Assembly: GCF_024713975.1 (NCBI RefSeq)
Contig: NC_091094.1
Span: 24,948,501 to 25,012,500, forward strand
Source of the DNA: Paralichthys olivaceus
Taxonomy: Eukaryota; Chordata; Actinopteri; Pleuronectiformes; Paralichthyidae
DNA length: 64,000 nucleotides
Reading direction: 5' to 3'
Shown here: in pieces, positions 47,482 through 62,700 of the stretch
Numbering within the stretch: position 1 is the first letter of the stretch
Layout: every line of letters starts with the position of its first letter
Notes under the pieces: model-generated
Seen by the model: only the letters and a program-made list of their open reading frames with translations
The model's database searches: none
Told to the model about the DNA's origin: nothing
Translations under genes and position numbers: made by a program

Positions 47482-50294
47482 CCTTATTGTTAAGTAGTAG
47501 GTGTAGATCAACCGATTAATCAATGTATAAACTTCTGTAATATTCTCTGTGTGAACAAACACTTCTATCTCCAACATTAGTCAGCGTGGGGAAATGAATG
47601 TTGGCTACTGCACCAATATTTCCTTTGAATCATTCAAAGCATTTTCCTTTAATGCTACATCATATCAAACACACCTGTCATGGGGTTTTACCCATGTCCT
47701 TTAATATATAAGGTGGCAAATCCCTAACATACATCATGAGTGGCAGCACATCAGTAGCATTAGCATAGCTGTATCATCAGGCAGCATGGAAGCATGTTAA
47801 GCTAGCACTCACAAACCATTTAATCTTTCTAAACTGTACTGATTCACAGAGTCCACAACCAATAGTCAAAAATAATCTCAACGACACACAGTTTAATTTC
47901 ACAAACATTTATTGTTATTTAATGTTTTGGGTACATGTGTTTGTGATGTTATATCCACCCTCCCTCACCTTCCTGCAGGGTCCTGGTCCCACTGGCAAAC
48001 AGGAAGTGGGAAATTCCAACTCCATTTATAGAGAGGGGAATCTGGAGTGTACCACATAAAAGCTAGTCCAGAGGAGTGTTTTAAATGATATCACAGAAAT
48101 GCTCTTTTAAATGCCCATCTTATATAATAGTGTGATATTTCTGTGACAGGCTAGGTCGGGTGAAATGCTGATGGGTATATTTATATTTTTCAATGTCATA
48201 TCTGATAGAGATTTGTTCATTGATATTTGTCTCTATGGTTTGTCTTGTAGGAGGGGCTTCCACTATAAAGCCAGTGGGTAGATGCCCCTCAAGAGAGATC
48301 TAAGCTTGGGCCTGGAGGCCATGTGTACGAGAGCCCACGAGTCAGTGGCCTAGTAATGGGTATTTGACTTCAGTTTGAAGGGTTTTTGTTTGTTTGTTTA
48401 AAGAGTTTGTTGGTGATGTTATCATTAAAATAGTTGACGAGAAAGAATACTATATTGTGAGCTGCTGTAAACAGAGCTGCAGTTTACCATCAGAGTTGCT
48501 TGAAGCATATGATATGGTTCAAGTGCAGATCCATGAAGGGTTTATCACTTTCTTTAACGTTGCATATCAGGGGTTTTTTGGGGGGGGACATTTTCATTGA
48601 TTTTCCAGGCAACAATTCAAGGATTTTGACGGAAAAATCCGGCACATTAAGGGAACCGATATCAGTGAGCATGTGCAATTTGGTGCAGCTTGATTAAATT
48701 AAGGAGACAAACGGGTCTTGGTGGAGGTCTGCGTTCTACTGAGTGCTGTTTTAGTTTTTATTCAGATTTGGTTCATGCTGACTTCCAGAGTACTGCTGCA
48801 CATTGTCAGACACAAATGGGAAATATCACAGTGGACGATACGAGAAGTCTAACTTTGAGTTGTTATGAAGACTAAAAAGCTGCCATATATGATGATATTT
48901 TTATGTGACAAGAGTTTGTGAGCCGGATTCCACATATGTGTTCCATGTATCTATCAAATAAAAAATACCTATTTTAAAGAAAATCACTTTTATTTTCAAT
49001 CAATTCATTAAAACTGTACAACTCTTATTCTCAAGTGGCTGACATACTGTGTTACATAATATACGTAAATACTTAACTGACATCAGCCATAAATAAAGGG
49101 TGGATTGCAAACTTGTGATAAATAAAACCCAATAAAAAAATTCCTATACAGGCCAGTTGGCACTGCACATCAGTGACATGTTAATGTTTAATGCAAGCAC
49201 CATTTACTCGACATTTTAAACTGTTCAGTTTAAAGCTACATGAATCACATGAATTAGCTTTAGTTCAGCTAGTCATACTTACAACCAGTGGCTATGAAAT
49301 GCAGCATTTAACCCTAACCCTAGTTGTATATAAAGAACTAATCAAGTGAATAAAAGGAAATTTCACTCCAGCAGAGGAGTCAGACTGTAGGTGTATGGTA
49401 GATGATGCTGGGAGATTGGATTTGGACAGATTTCACTAACTCAATTCACAGCAAAATCTAATTGTTTTGGTTAATTTCTGTCTAAATACATATACTTCAC
49501 GGTGCGGGGCGCTGGCCAACTGAGTGAGTGTAAGTAAAGTTTTGGCATGCGCAGGACCTGAGGCTGCTCTTTAATTGGTTGTTGCAGATTTTCCATGGGA
49601 CGCAGCTCTCTGCTGATCACTGGATATATAGTATGTGTTCCTAATAAAGGAATAAAGGGTTCAGTGAGTGTATCTGCAGATGTTGTCTGATCAACAAGTT
49701 TATCCGAAACCTGCCACCTGCAAACTCAATCAGTGGACGTTTGAAATGATATAGACATACGATGATTAGACCACTACAGTAGTGGGTGTGTAGTAACAGG
49801 TGGCGTCTGTCTTTCTCAGCGATAACTGAAGCAGTTTTAAACTTTGAATTAAATGTATAAGGTTGGTTGGTTTGTATGATCAGGACCGGGGCTTTTCTTT
49901 TCAAATCCCTCAAAGCTCAAGGTAACAGAATTACAACAGAGTTGGCCCCATGCTCATGCATGTGAAACACATGGAAAAGTCATATACGTATTGAATTGAA
50001 AGGATGGTTTGGAATGATGACGAACACAAACCTGTGTAAAAAAAACTGGAAATGATGTGTGTTATGTTCCTATAATATATTACACCAATTAGTCAGATGG
50101 TGGCGCTGTAACCAATTTACAACTTTTAAACTTTGAGTCTTATTGACTCGAAGCTTGACAAACAAGTCCAACTCACTCTGCTCCACACACACACATTAAC
50201 TAGAAAGCACATAGCATGTTTAATCTGTGTCGTGACAAACAAATAAACTATACAAATATATTGCAAATATAACAACAAATATACAGGTGTGAAT
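47482..50294. other. Spacer between USP copies 5 and 6
   Basis: Same plan as the previous spacer; the unit boundary is at 49234. The coding-like stretch of unknown origin (48400-48694) differs slightly here, with a longer G run near 48584. No gene seen. Confidence 0.55.
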
Positions 50295-50800
50295 CAAAGT
50301 TATTATAGTTTTGAAATTTTCATTAGTTTTTATTTTTATTTAGTGTTTCAGTTTGCTTTTTTATTTCAGTTTAGTTTGAGTTAGTTCAACAAGTAATTTT
50401 GTAGTTTTAGTTTAGTTTTTATTTTGAGGAATCGACTAGTTTCAGTTTAGTTTTTATTTAGTTTTAGTCTTAGTTTTTCCAGGTATTAAGAGAAAGCCTT
50501 GACTTGTAGACGCTGAAAAGTGATGAAACAATGTGTGACACCAAATATGGTTTAACAAGTCCTTTCATTTCATTCTTTAACCATCACCTGCAGGAGAGGC
50601 AGTAGTCGAAGGACAAAACGAAACGACAACAAAAATGAAGCTACATTTATCTGCAATTCAGTTTAGTTTTAGTTAGTTTTGCATTGTTCATTGTAGTTGT
50701 TATTCATTTTTTTTTGTAATTGTAGTCTTTATTTCAGTTAACTCAATTACTTTTTCATTGCGAGTTACAGTCTTAGTTTTCATCAACTATAATAACCCTG
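50295..50800. mobile_element. hAT-type MITE, unit 6 (long form, 506 bp)
   Basis: As unit 5. Target duplications at 50287-50294 and 50801-50808. Confidence 0.8.
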
Positions 50801-50940
50801 GTGTGAATGGAGCCAGAGGTGCTGTTTCTCATTTTAGGAGCTGTTTCTCATTTTAGGAGCTGCATGCTTCCAAGTCTGCACTCTCCTGTGCTGCTGTTGG
50901 AGCTGTTGAGTATGGTGGAGTCTCTCAGTCACGTTGAAGC

Positions 50941-53900
50941 TCAACTCCACTTCTCTGACTGCAAACATTGAAAATACAAACCAATAAACTGTGTTGTTGG
51001 TTATTTACTCTAGAGGCAATTTGCTTAAAACACAAGCTTGTGTGTGTTTCTCTTTGTGTATAAGAAAACACATGAAATAAACTTTGTTTCAAAATGCACG
51101 GAGCTGTTGTCTCACCTTCTTCTCATAAAACAGCATGTATGCGTCTTCCTGCCGCATTTCGCAGACAGATGTTCCTGTTGTTTTTGTGACGTTTTGGTCG
51201 TTGTACGTTAGCCAACAGTCAGTCACGTCACATAAGTCTCTGTGAGTGCTCTCACAGATGTAATGGCCTGAAAGGAGAGTACACACTTGTTATTATCGGT
51301 ACATCTGAAGAGGTTGTGAAATCTGAAATCATGAGGCTCAACTCGTTTTCAACGTGAGTGGTTGCCAGATACCAGCAAACACTTACCATCGTTGACCGTG
51401 GAGCCGAAATGGCTGATGATGCTCACCAGAGAGTAGTGAGTCTAGAAAAGAGCAACAGTTACAGTTAGCTACACACATTTGACTGCAGGTTCTGCATGTC
51501 TGTGTCAAAGGAGAACAAATGAGCTGTGCCATTTCGTGCAATGAACATGATTTTTCACCTGTTTAGTGCAGCTGGACTGACCATCGAGCTCCAGCTCCCG
51601 CGACAGAACCAGAGGTCTTTCAAGCCTATTCTCTCCCAACTCACGGGTGAAGGTGGCTCTCATCAGATGGATGATCAACACACTGTTGACATAGGAAGGA
51701 GGAAGAGACAGAGGGAAGAGGGTTAGATCACAAACTGACTCAGCTGTGGTCAGGTTTTAGCGGCTCCAAAACTCTAGGAGTGTGGACGCCAGGCGTCACA
51801 GAATTGATGCATTTTCAAACTAAAGTGAAGCAATGTGAATGTAGCAAGAGCACAGAATTGTGATTCAGTATCTTGCCTTCTTCTTTATGCAAAATAGAAA
51901 AAAATTGGGATCAAACTGCCGACCGATCGAAGTGGTGAGAGGACGAACCGTTCTACCTCCTCAAACACGGCTGCATCCAATTAATCAATCAATTTTTGAT
52001 GGATGTGATGTTACTCACTTTGGTAGAGTCAAGAACGAGGAGCACTCTGTCGACTCCGTACCACCACAATCACAACTACACTCAAACTGTCCCCCCTGCA
52101 ACAGAGAACAAGAGGGGGAAGCAGGATTTAGTGAAGATCTCATGATGAGACAAATGACCTATTTGTTCAAAATATTACTGTCAATAAATATGGTGGGATA
52201 AATATTTGACTCACTTTAAGGTACTGCTGCAAACAGTCACTCACGGTGCCTCCAGGGACCAGATTCAGGGAGAGCTGGAGGTGGTCACTGCTCGTCATGC
52301 ACTGAATATGACATCTGCAGAACAAAGGGACAATTCAAATGAAAACAAAGTGACAACACATTCTGAACACCACAAGTGGACATTCAAAAAATGGTCTCAG
52401 ACTTTATGACCCCACTGGACGTAAACATGGGGATTCTCTACAGCCTGGGAATAAAACTGTGACTGTTTACGTACTTTGTGCAGGTCCTGGTGCTCAACAT
52501 TTCGAAGGCGACGTGAGCATCCACTGGGCAGGTGTAACTCATACCCTTGCTGTCTGCTATTGCCTGGAGGTCGATTGACTGAGATCTCATCATGTTAAGC
52601 ACACAGCTGAGGAACTCACTGGCATCCTGCGACATGCAAAAAATAAAGTTCAATAAAGTTTACATTGAAAAAGCTAATCTAAAATAGAGAAAAATAGAGT
52701 GTTTCTATGCTATGTATTGTAACTAATACAGTATGTGTACTAACTTTTTGATAATTATCCTTAAACTCTGAATACTCTTCAGCGACAGTGTCTTTAAAGG
52801 ACGCCAGGACCCTTCTCTTCTTTGCGTTTTTGTTGCGGTGGCAGAGTTTGAGCTCCATGAACTGTCTGGAAACAGTAGAAAAGAAGAGAAATGATTTTCA
52901 GTTGTTTCAGTTCACGTCAACTTATATCTTTGGACAAGCCAAAGAATTACATATGTATGTGAGTGTGTGTGTGTGTGTGTATGGTGCAGTACCTCATGAG
53001 TTTGGAGTAGGGGTACGAAGTCCACACCTTCTCCTGGTTGTGGACATCTTGAACAAAGTCAAAGAGGTTCATGAGGACTTGCAGAGAGGAGTTCATATAG
53101 CACGTCTGCCTCAGGTTGGGGAACCTTAAACACAGCAAGATAGAGGATGAATGTCAGACTGGATCTCATTGTCTTCACCATATGTGTAATTAAAGTCTCT
53201 TTGCGGTTGCTTACCCGAGGCAGGAAATGTCCTTTTTGCAGAGGGTTTCCTTGTTGTCTTGGTATATTGTAGACTTCCCCTCTGTATACCAACCAGAGGT
53301 TGGGATTGACACCTTTTGTATTGAGGGACAGGCCTCAGCAGTAAGAGTGTTCTCCTTACTGCTGGAGAAGATGCTGCTGCTGTCGCTCGTATCGGACTCG
53401 CTGCTATGCACTGTTATAGAGGGAAGGTTACTCTTGACTCCATCCTCAGTCGAAGGGTATATGTTTGACTTTCCCTCCGTATGCCCAGCAGAGGTTGGGA
53501 TTGACACCCTTTGTATAGAGTGACAGGCCTCAGCAGAAAGAGCGTTCTCCTCCTTACTGCTGGAGTAGATGCTGCTGCTGTTGCTTGTATCAGACTTGCT
53601 GCCAGGCACTGTTATAGAGGGAAGGTTATTCTTGAATCCTTCATCCTCAGTCGAAGGGTATATGTTTGACTTCCCCTCTGCATACCCACCAGAGGTTGAG
53701 ATTGACACCCTTTGTATAGAGTGACAGGCCTCAGCAGAAAGAGCTTTCTCCTCCCTACTGCTGGAGAAGATGCTGCTGCTGTCGCTTGTATCAGACTTGC
53801 TGCCAGGCACTGTTATAGAGGGAAGGTCATTCTTGACTCCTTCATCCTCAGTCGAAGGGTATATGTTGGACTTCCCCTCTATATACCCAGCAGAGGTTGA

Positions 53901-56245
53901 GATTGACACCCTTTGTATAGAGTGACAGGCCTCAGCAGAAAGAGCTTTCTCCTCCTTACTGCTGGAGTAGATGCTGCTGCTGTCGCTTGCATCGGACTCA
54001 CTGCTATGCGCTGTTATAGAGGGAAGGTTATTCTTTAATCCTTCATCCTCAGTCAAAGGGTATATGTTGGACTTCCCCTCTATATACCCACCAGAGGTTG
54101 AGATTGACACCCTTTGTATAGAGTGACAGGCCTCAGCAGAAAGAGCTTTCTCCTCCTCACTGCTGGAGTAGATGCTGCTGCTGTAGCCCAAATCAGACTC
54201 GCTGCCAGGCACTGTTATAGAGGGAAGGTTACTCTTGACTCCATCCTCAGTCGAAGGGTATATGTTTGACTTCCCCTCTATATGCCCAGCAGAGGTTGAG
54301 ATTGACACCCTTTGAATAGAGTGACAGGCCTCAGCAGAAAGAGCTTTCTCCTCCTTACTGCTGGAGAAGATGCTGCTGCTGTCGCTTGTATCGGACTCAC
54401 TGCTATGCGCTGTTATAGAGGGAAGGTTATTCTTTACTCCTTCATCCTCAGTCGAAGGGTATATGTTGGACTTCCCCTCTATATACCCAGCAGAGGTTGG
54501 GATTGACACCCTTTGAATAGAGTGACAGGCCTCAGCAGAAAGAGCTTTCTCCTCCTCACTGCTGGAGTAGATGCTGCTGCTGTAGCCCAAATCAGACTCG
54601 CTGCCAGGCACTGTTATAGAGGGAAGGTCATTCTTTACTCCTTCATCCTCAGTTGAAGGGTATATGTTTGACTTCCCCTGTATATACCCAGCAGAGGTTG
54701 AGATTGACACCCTTTGAATAGAGTGACAGGCCTCAGCAGAAAGAGCTTTCTCCTCCTGACTGCTGGAGAAGATGCTGCTGCTGTAGCCCAAATCAGACTT
54801 GCTGCCAGGCACTGTTATAGAGGGAAGGTCATTCTTGACTCCTTCATCCTCAGTCGAAGGGTATATGTTGGACTTCCCCTCTATATACCCAGCAGAGGTT
54901 GGGATTGACACCCTTTGAATAGAGTGACAGGCCTCAGCAGAAAGAGCTTTCTCCTCCTTACTGCTGGAGTAGATGCTGCTGCTGTCGCTTGTATCGGACT
55001 CACTGCTATGCGCTGTTATAGAGGGAAGGTTATTCTTTACTCCTTCATCCTCAGTCGAAGGGTATATGTTGGACTTCCCCTCTGCATACCCACCAGAGGT
55101 TGAGATTGACACCCTTTGTATAGAATGACAGGCCTCAGCAGAAAGAGGTTTCTCCTCCTCACTGCTGGAGTAGATGCTGCTGCTGTAGCCCAAATCAGAC
55201 TCGCTGCCAGGCACTGTTATAGAGGGAAGGTCATTCTTGACTCCTTCATCCTCAGTCGAAGGGTATATGTTTGACTTCCCCTTTATATACCCAGCAGAGG
55301 TTGAGATTGACACCCTTTGAATAGAGTGACAGGCCTCAGCAGAAAGAGCTTTCTCCTCCTTACTGCTGGAGTAGATGCTGCTGCTGTCGCTTGCATCGGA
55401 CTCACTGCTATGCGCTGTTATAGAGGGAAGGTTATTCTTTACTCCTTCATCCTCAGTCGAAGGGTATATGTTTGACTTCCCCTCTGTATACCCACCAGAG
55501 GTTGAGATTGACACCCTTTGTGTAGAGTGACAGGCCTCAGCAGAAAGAGCTTTCTCCTCCTTACTGCTGGAGTAGATGCTGCTGCTGTCGCTTGTATCGG
55601 ACTCGCTGCTACGCACTGTTAAAGAGGGAAGGTTATTCTTGACTCCTTCATCCTCAGTCGAAGGGTATATGTTGGACTTCCCCTCTGTATACCCACCAGA
55701 GGTTGAGATTGACACCCTTTGAATAGAGTGACAGGCCTCAGCAGAAAGAGCCTTCTCCTCCTTACTGTTGGAGAAGATGCTTCTGCTGTCGCTCGTATCG
55801 GACTCGCTGCTATGCGCTGTCATAGAGGGAAGGTCATTCTTGACTCCTTCATACTCAGTCGAAGTCTTAACCTTTTTCTTCTAGGAATAAGTAAGAAAGT
55901 GAACACAGTTAAATGCCGCTATCACGTACAGACTCCACGTTACTGTAAAAACTTGGTCAGCTGGTAAAACCAACATCACTCAGCTCTTTGGGACAAACCT
56001 TGAAACGAAAGCAACACAGCCTACGCCACCAAGAGCTCTTCTTCTTCTTTCCTTCACCTGAGGCCTCCTGGACAACAGCCTCACTCTGTGGAGTCTGTTT
56101 AGTTTTCTGTTTGAAACAACAACATAAGCTGATACAGCTGAAAGAGACACAAATAACTGCAACACATTGTTAATTTGTTTATATTCAGCTCTGATCATAC
56201 CTTGTTATGATGGAACCACCTAAAAATTGAAAGGAAATTGCCCAT
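50941..56245 (-). CDS. USP37/29/26-like protease, copy 6 (1249 aa)
   Basis: Exons in coding order: 56201-56245, 55999-56106, 53215-55880, 52993-53124, 52745-52865, 52475-52626, 52215-52314, 52019-52095, 51559-51682, 51387-51441, 51116-51267, 50941-50958. It has 13 repeats. Compared with copy 5 it has lost five, by at least two separate in-frame losses: one among repeats 4-5 and one among repeats 13-17 of copy 5. RRLCCF in exon 2, THYSLV, ERPLVL, DLGYSS (four times) and KEN are as in copy 5, without the private exon 7 changes of that copy. Confidence 0.87.
53215..55880 (-). repeat. Exon 3 repeat tract, copy 6: thirteen 67-aa repeats
   Basis: Repeats 1-3 match copy 5 repeats 1-3. Repeats 4-11 follow copy 5 from its KPLS-bearing repeat onward. 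The losses respect the 67-residue register, as expected from unequal exchange. Confidence 0.92.
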
Positions 56246-59058
56246 CCTTATTGTTAAGTAGTAGGTGTAGATCAACCGATTAATCAATGTATAAACTTCT
56301 GTAATATTCTCTGTGTGAACAAACACTTCTATCTCCAACATTAGTCAGCGTGGGGAAATGAATGTTGGCTACTGCACCAATATTTCCTTTGAATCATTCA
56401 AAGCATTTTCCTTTAATGCTACATCATATCAAACACACCTGTCATGGGGTTTTACCCATGTCCTTTAATATATAAGGTGGCAAATCCCTAACATACATCA
56501 TGAGTGGCAGCACATCAGTAGCATTAGCATAGCTGTATCATCAGGCAGCATGGAAGCATGTTAAGCTAGCACTCACAAACCATTTAATCTTTCTAAACTG
56601 TACTGATTCACAGAGTCCACAACCAATAGTCAAAAATAATCTCAACGACACACAGTTTAATTTCACAAACATTTATTGTTATTTAATGTTTTGGGTACAT
56701 GTGTTTGTGATGTTATATCCACCCTCCCTCACCTTCCTGCAGGGTCCTGGTCCCACTGGCAAACAGGAAGTGGGAAATTCCAACTCCATTTATAGAGAGG
56801 GGAATCTGGAGTGTACCACATAAAAGCTAGTCCAGAGGAGTGTTTTAAATGATATCACAGAAATGCTCTTTTAAATGCCCATCTTATATAATAGTGTGAT
56901 ATTTCTGTGACAGGCTAGGTCGGGTGAAATGCTGATGGGTATATTTATATTTTTCAATGTCATATCTGATAGAGATTTGTTCATTGATATTTGTCTCTAT
57001 GGTTTGTCTTGTAGGAGGGGCTTCCACTATAAAGCCAGTGGGTAGATGCCCCTCAAGAGAGATCTAAGCTTGGGCCTGGAGGCCATGTGTACGAGAGCCC
57101 ACGAGTCAGTGGCCTAGTAATGGGTATTTGACTTCAGTTTGAAGGGTTTTTGTTTGTTTGTTTAAAGAGTTTGTTGGTGATGTTATCATTAAAATAGTTG
57201 ACGAGAAAGAATACTATATTGTGAGCTGCTGTAAACAGAGCTGCAGTTTACCATCAGAGTTGCTTGAAGCATATGATATGGTTCAAGTGCAGATCCATGA
57301 AGGGTTTATCACTTTCTTTAACGTTGCATATCAGGGGTTTTTTGGGGGGGGACATTTTCATTGATTTTCCAGGCAACAATTCAAGGATTTTGACGGAAAA
57401 ATCCGGCACATTAAGGGAACCGATATCAGTGAGCATGTGCAATTTGGTGCAGCTTGATTAAATTAAGGAGACAAACGGGTCTTGGTGGAGGTCTGCGTTC
57501 TACTGAGTGCTGTTTTAGTTTTTATTCAGATTTGGTTCATGCTGACTTCCAGAGTACTGCTGCACATTGTCAGACACAAATGGGAAATATCACAGTGGAC
57601 GATACGAGAAGTCTAACTTTGAGTTGTTATGAAGACTAAAAAGCTGCCATATATGATGATATTTTTATGTGACAAGAGTTTGTGAGCCGGATTCCACATA
57701 TGTGTTCCATGTATCTATCAAATAAAAAATACCTATTTTAAAGAAAATCACTTTTATTTTCAATCAATTCATTAAAACTGTACAACTCTTATTCTCAAGT
57801 GGCTGACATACTGTGTTACATAATATACGTAAATACTTAACTGACATCAGCCATAAATAAAGGGTGGATTGCAAACTTGTGATAAATAAAACCCAATAAA
57901 AAAATTCCTATACAGGCCAGTTGGCACTGCACATCAGTGACATGTTAATGTTTAATGCAAGCACCATTTACTCGACATTTTAAACTGTTCAGTTTAAAGC
58001 TACATGAATCACATGAATTAGCTTTAGTTCAGCTAGTCATACTTACAACCAGTGGCTATGAAATGCAGCATTTAACCCTAACCCTAGTTGTATATAAAGA
58101 ACTAATCAAGTGAATAAAAGGAAATTTCACTCCAGCAGAGGAGTCAGACTGTAGGTGTATGGTAGATGATGCTGGGAGATTGGATTTGGACAGATTTCAC
58201 TAACTCAATTCACAGCAAAATCTAATTGTTTTGGTTAATTTCTGTCTAAATACATATACTTCACGGTGCGGGGCGCTGGCCAACTGAGTGAGTGTAAGTA
58301 AAGTTTTGGCATGCGCAGGACCTGAGGCTGCTCTTTAATTGGTTGTTGCAGATTTTCCATGGGACGCAGCTCTCTGCTGATCACTGGATATATAGTATGT
58401 GTTCCTAATAAAGGAATAAAGGGTTCAGTGAGTGTATCTGCAGATGTTGTCTGATCAACAAGTTTATCCGAAACCTGCCACCTGCAAACTCAATCAGTGG
58501 ACGTTTGAAATGATATAGACATACGATGATTAGACCACTACAGTAGTGGGTGTGTAGTAACAGGTGGCGTCTGTCTTTCTCAGCGATAACTGAAGCAGTT
58601 TTAAACTTTGAATTAAATGTATAAGGTTGGTTGGTTTGTATGATCAGGACCGGGGCTTTTCTTTTCAAATCCCTCAAAGCTCAAGGTAACAGAATTACAA
58701 CAGAGTTGGCCCCATGCTCATGCATGTGAAACACATGGAAAAGTCATATACGTATTGAATTGAAAGGATGGTTTGGAATGATGACGAACACAAACCTGTG
58801 TAAAAAAAACTGGAAATGATGTGTGTTATGTTCCTATAATATATTACACCAATTAGTCAGATGGTGGCGCTGTAACCAATTTACAACTTTTAAACTTTGA
58901 GTCTTATTGACTCGAAGCTTGACAAACAAGTCCAACTCACTCTGCTCCACACACACACATTAACTAGAAAGCACATAGCATGTTTAATCTGTGTCGTGAC
59001 AAACAAATAAACTATACAAATATATTGCAAATATAACAACAAATATACAGGTGTGAAT
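56246..59058. other. Spacer between USP copies 6 and 7
   Basis: Near-identical to the spacer between copies 5 and 6, with the unit boundary at 57998. No gene seen. Confidence 0.55.
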
Positions 59059-59564
59059 CAAAGTTATTATAGTTTTGAAATTTTCATTAGTTTTTATTTT
59101 TATTTAGTGTTTCAGTTTGCTTTTTTATTTCAGTTTAGTTTGAGTTAGTTCAACAAGTAATTTTGTAGTTTTAGTTTAGTTTTTATTTTGAGGAATCGAC
59201 TAGTTTCAGTTTAGTTTTTATTTAGTTTTAGTCTTAGTTTTTCCAGGTATTAAGAGAAAGCCTTGACTTGTAGACGCTGAAAAGTGATGAAACAATGTGT
59301 GACACCAAATATGGTTTAACAAGTCCTTTCATTTCATTCTTTAACCATCACCTGCAGGAGAGGCAGTAGTCGAAGGACAAAACGAAACGACAACAAAAAT
59401 GAAGCTACATTTATCTGCAATTCAGTTTAGTTTTAGTTAGTTTTGCATTGTTCATTGTAGTTTTTATTCATTTTTTTTTGTAATTGTAGTCTTTATTTCA
59501 GTTAACTCAATTACTTTTTCATTGCGAGTTACAGTCTTAGTTTTCATCAACTATAATAACCCTG
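59059..59564. mobile_element. hAT-type MITE, unit 7 (long form, 506 bp)
   Basis: As units 5 and 6. Target duplications at 59051-59058 and 59565-59572. Confidence 0.8.
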
Positions 59565-59704
59565 GTGTGAATGGAGCCAGAGGTGCTGTTTCTCATTTTA
59601 GGAGCTGTTTCTCATTTTAGGAGCTGCATGCTTCCAAGTCTGCACTCTCCTGTGCTGCTGTTGGAGCTGTTGAGTATGGTGGAGTCTCTCAGTCACGTTG
59701 AAGC

Positions 59705-62700
59705 TCAACTCCACTTCTCTGACTGCAAACATTGAAAATACAAACCAATAAACTGTGTTGTTGGTTATTTACTCTAGAGGCAATTTGCTTAAAACACAAG
59801 CTTGTGTGTGTTTCTCTTTGTGTATAAGAAAACACATGAAATAAACTTTGTTTCAAAATGCACGGAGCTGTTGTCTCACCTTCTTCTCATAAAACAGCAT
59901 GTATGCGTCTTCCTGCCGCATTTCGCAGACAGATGTTCCTGTTGTTTTTGTGACGTTTTGGTCGTTGTACGTTAGCCAACAGTCAGTCACGTCACATAAG
60001 TCTCTGTGAGTGCTCTCACAGATGTAATGGCCTGAAAGGAGAGTACACACTTGTTATTATCGGTACATCTGAAGAGGTTGTGAAATCTGAAATCATGAGG
60101 CTCAACTCGTTTTCAACGTGAGTGGTTGCCAGATACCAGCAAACACTTACCATCGTTGACCGTGGAGCCGAAATGGCTGATGATGCTCACCAGAGAGTAG
60201 TGAGTCTAGAAAAGAGCAACAGTTACAGTTAGCTACACACATTTGACTGCAGGTTCTGCATGTCTGTGTCAAAGGAGAACAAATGAGCTGTGCCATTTCG
60301 TGTAATGAACATGATTTTTCACCTGTTTAGTGCAGCTGGACTGACCATCGAGCTCCAGCTCCCGCGACAGAACCAGAGGTCTTTCAAGCCTATTCTCTCC
60401 CAACTCACGGGTGAAGGTGGCTCTCATCAGATGGATGATCAACACACTGTTGACATAGGAAGGAGGAAGAGACAGAGGGAAGAGGGTTAGATCACAAACT
60501 GACTCAGCTGTGGTCAGGTTTTAGCGGCTCCAAAACTCTAGGAGTGTGGACGCCAGGCGTCACAGAATTGATGCATTTTCAAACTAAAGTGAAGCAATGT
60601 GAATGTAGCAAGAGCACAGAATTGTGATTCAGTATCTTGCCTTCTTCTTTATGCAAAATAGAAAAAAATTGGGATCAAACTGCCGACCGATCGAAGTGGT
60701 GAGAGGACGAACCGTTCTACCTCCTCAAACACGGCTGCATCCAATTAATCAATCAATTTTTGATGGATGTGATGTTACTCACTTGGGTAGAGTCAAGAAC
60801 GAGGAGCACTCTGTCGACTCCGTACCACCACAATCACAACTACACTCAAACTGTCCCCCCTGCAACAGAGAACAAGAGGGGGAAGCAGGATTTAGTGAAG
60901 ATCTCATGATGAGACAAATGACCTATTTGTTCAAAATATTACTGTCAATAAATATGGTGGGATAAATATTTGACTCACTTTAAGGTACTGCTGCAAACAG
61001 TCACTCACGGTGCCTCCAGGGACCAGATTCAGGGAGAGCTGGAGGTGGTCACTGCTCGTCATGCACTGAATATGACATCTGCAGAACAAAGGGACAATTC
61101 AAATGAAAACAAAGTGACAACACATTCTGAACACCACAAATGGACATTCAAAAATTGGTCTCAGACTTTATGACCCCACTGGACGTAAACATGGGGATTC
61201 TCTACAGCCTGGGAATAAAACTGTGACTGTTTACGTACTTTGTGCAGGTCCTGGTGCTCAACATTTCGAAGGCGACGTGAGCATCCACTGGGCAGGTGTA
61301 ACTCATACCCTTGCTGTCTGCTATTGCCTGGAGGTCGATTGACTGAGATCTCATCATGTTAAGCACACAGCTGAGGAACTCACTGGCATCCTGCGACATG
61401 CAAAAAATAAAGTTCAATAAAGTTTACATTGAAAAAGCTAATCTAAAATAGAGAAAAATAGAGTGTTTCTATGCTATGTATTGTAACTAATACAGTATGT
61501 GTACTAACTTTTTGATAATTATCCTTAAACTCTGAATACTCTTCAGCGACAGTGTCTTTAAAGGACGCCAGGACCCTTCTCTTCTTTGCGTTTTTGTTGC
61601 GGTGGCAGAGTTTGAGCTCCATGAACTGTCTGGAAACAGTAGAAAAGAAGAGAAATGATTTTCAGTTGTTTCAGTTCACGTCAACTTATATCTTTGGACA
61701 AGCCAAAGAATTACATATGTATGTGAGTGTGTGTGTGTGTGTGTATGGTGCAGTACCTCATGAGTTTGGAGTAGGGGTACGAAGTCCACACCTTCTCCTG
61801 GTTGTGGACATCTTGAACAAAGTCAAAGAGGTTCATGAGGACTTGCAGAGAGGAGTTCATATAGCACGTCTGCCTCAGGTTGGGGAACCTTAAACACAGC
61901 AAGATAGAGGATGAATGTCAGACTGGATCTCATTGTCTTCACCATATGTGTAATTAAAGTCTCTTTGCGGTTGCTTACCCGAGGCAGGAAATGTCCTTTT
62001 TGCAGAGGGTTTCCTTGTTGTCTTGGTATATTGTAGACTTCCCCTCTGTATACCAACCAGAGGTTGGGATTGACACCTTTTGTATTGAGGGACAGGCCTC
62101 AGCAGTAAGAGTGTTCTCCTTACTGCTGGAGAAGATGCTGCTGCTGTCGCTCGTATCGGACTCGCTGCTATGCACTGTTATAGAGGGAAGGTTACTCTTG
62201 ACTCCATCCTCAGTCGAAGGGTATATGTTTGACTTTCCCTCCGTATGCCCAGCAGAGGTTGGGATTGACACCCTTTGTATAGAGTGACAGGCCTCAGCAG
62301 AAAGAGCGTTCTCCTCCTTACTGCTGGAGTAGATGCTGCTGCTGTTGCTTGTATCAGACTTGCTGCCAGGCACTGTTATAGAGGGAAGGTTATTCTTGAA
62401 TCCTTCATCCTCAGTCGAAGGGTATATGTTTGACTTCCCCTCTGTATACCCACCAGAGGTTGAGATTGACACCCTTTGTATAGAGTGACAGGCCTCAGCA
62501 GAAAGAGCTTTCTCCTCCCTACTGCTGGAGAAGATGCTGCTGCTGTCGCTTGTATCAGACTTGCTGCCAGGCACTGTTATAGAGGGAAGGTCATTCTTGA
62601 CTCCTTCATCCTCAGTCGAAGGGTATATGTTGGACTTCCCCTCTATATACCCAGCAGAGGTTGAGATTGACACCCTTTGTATAGAGTGACAGGCCTCAGC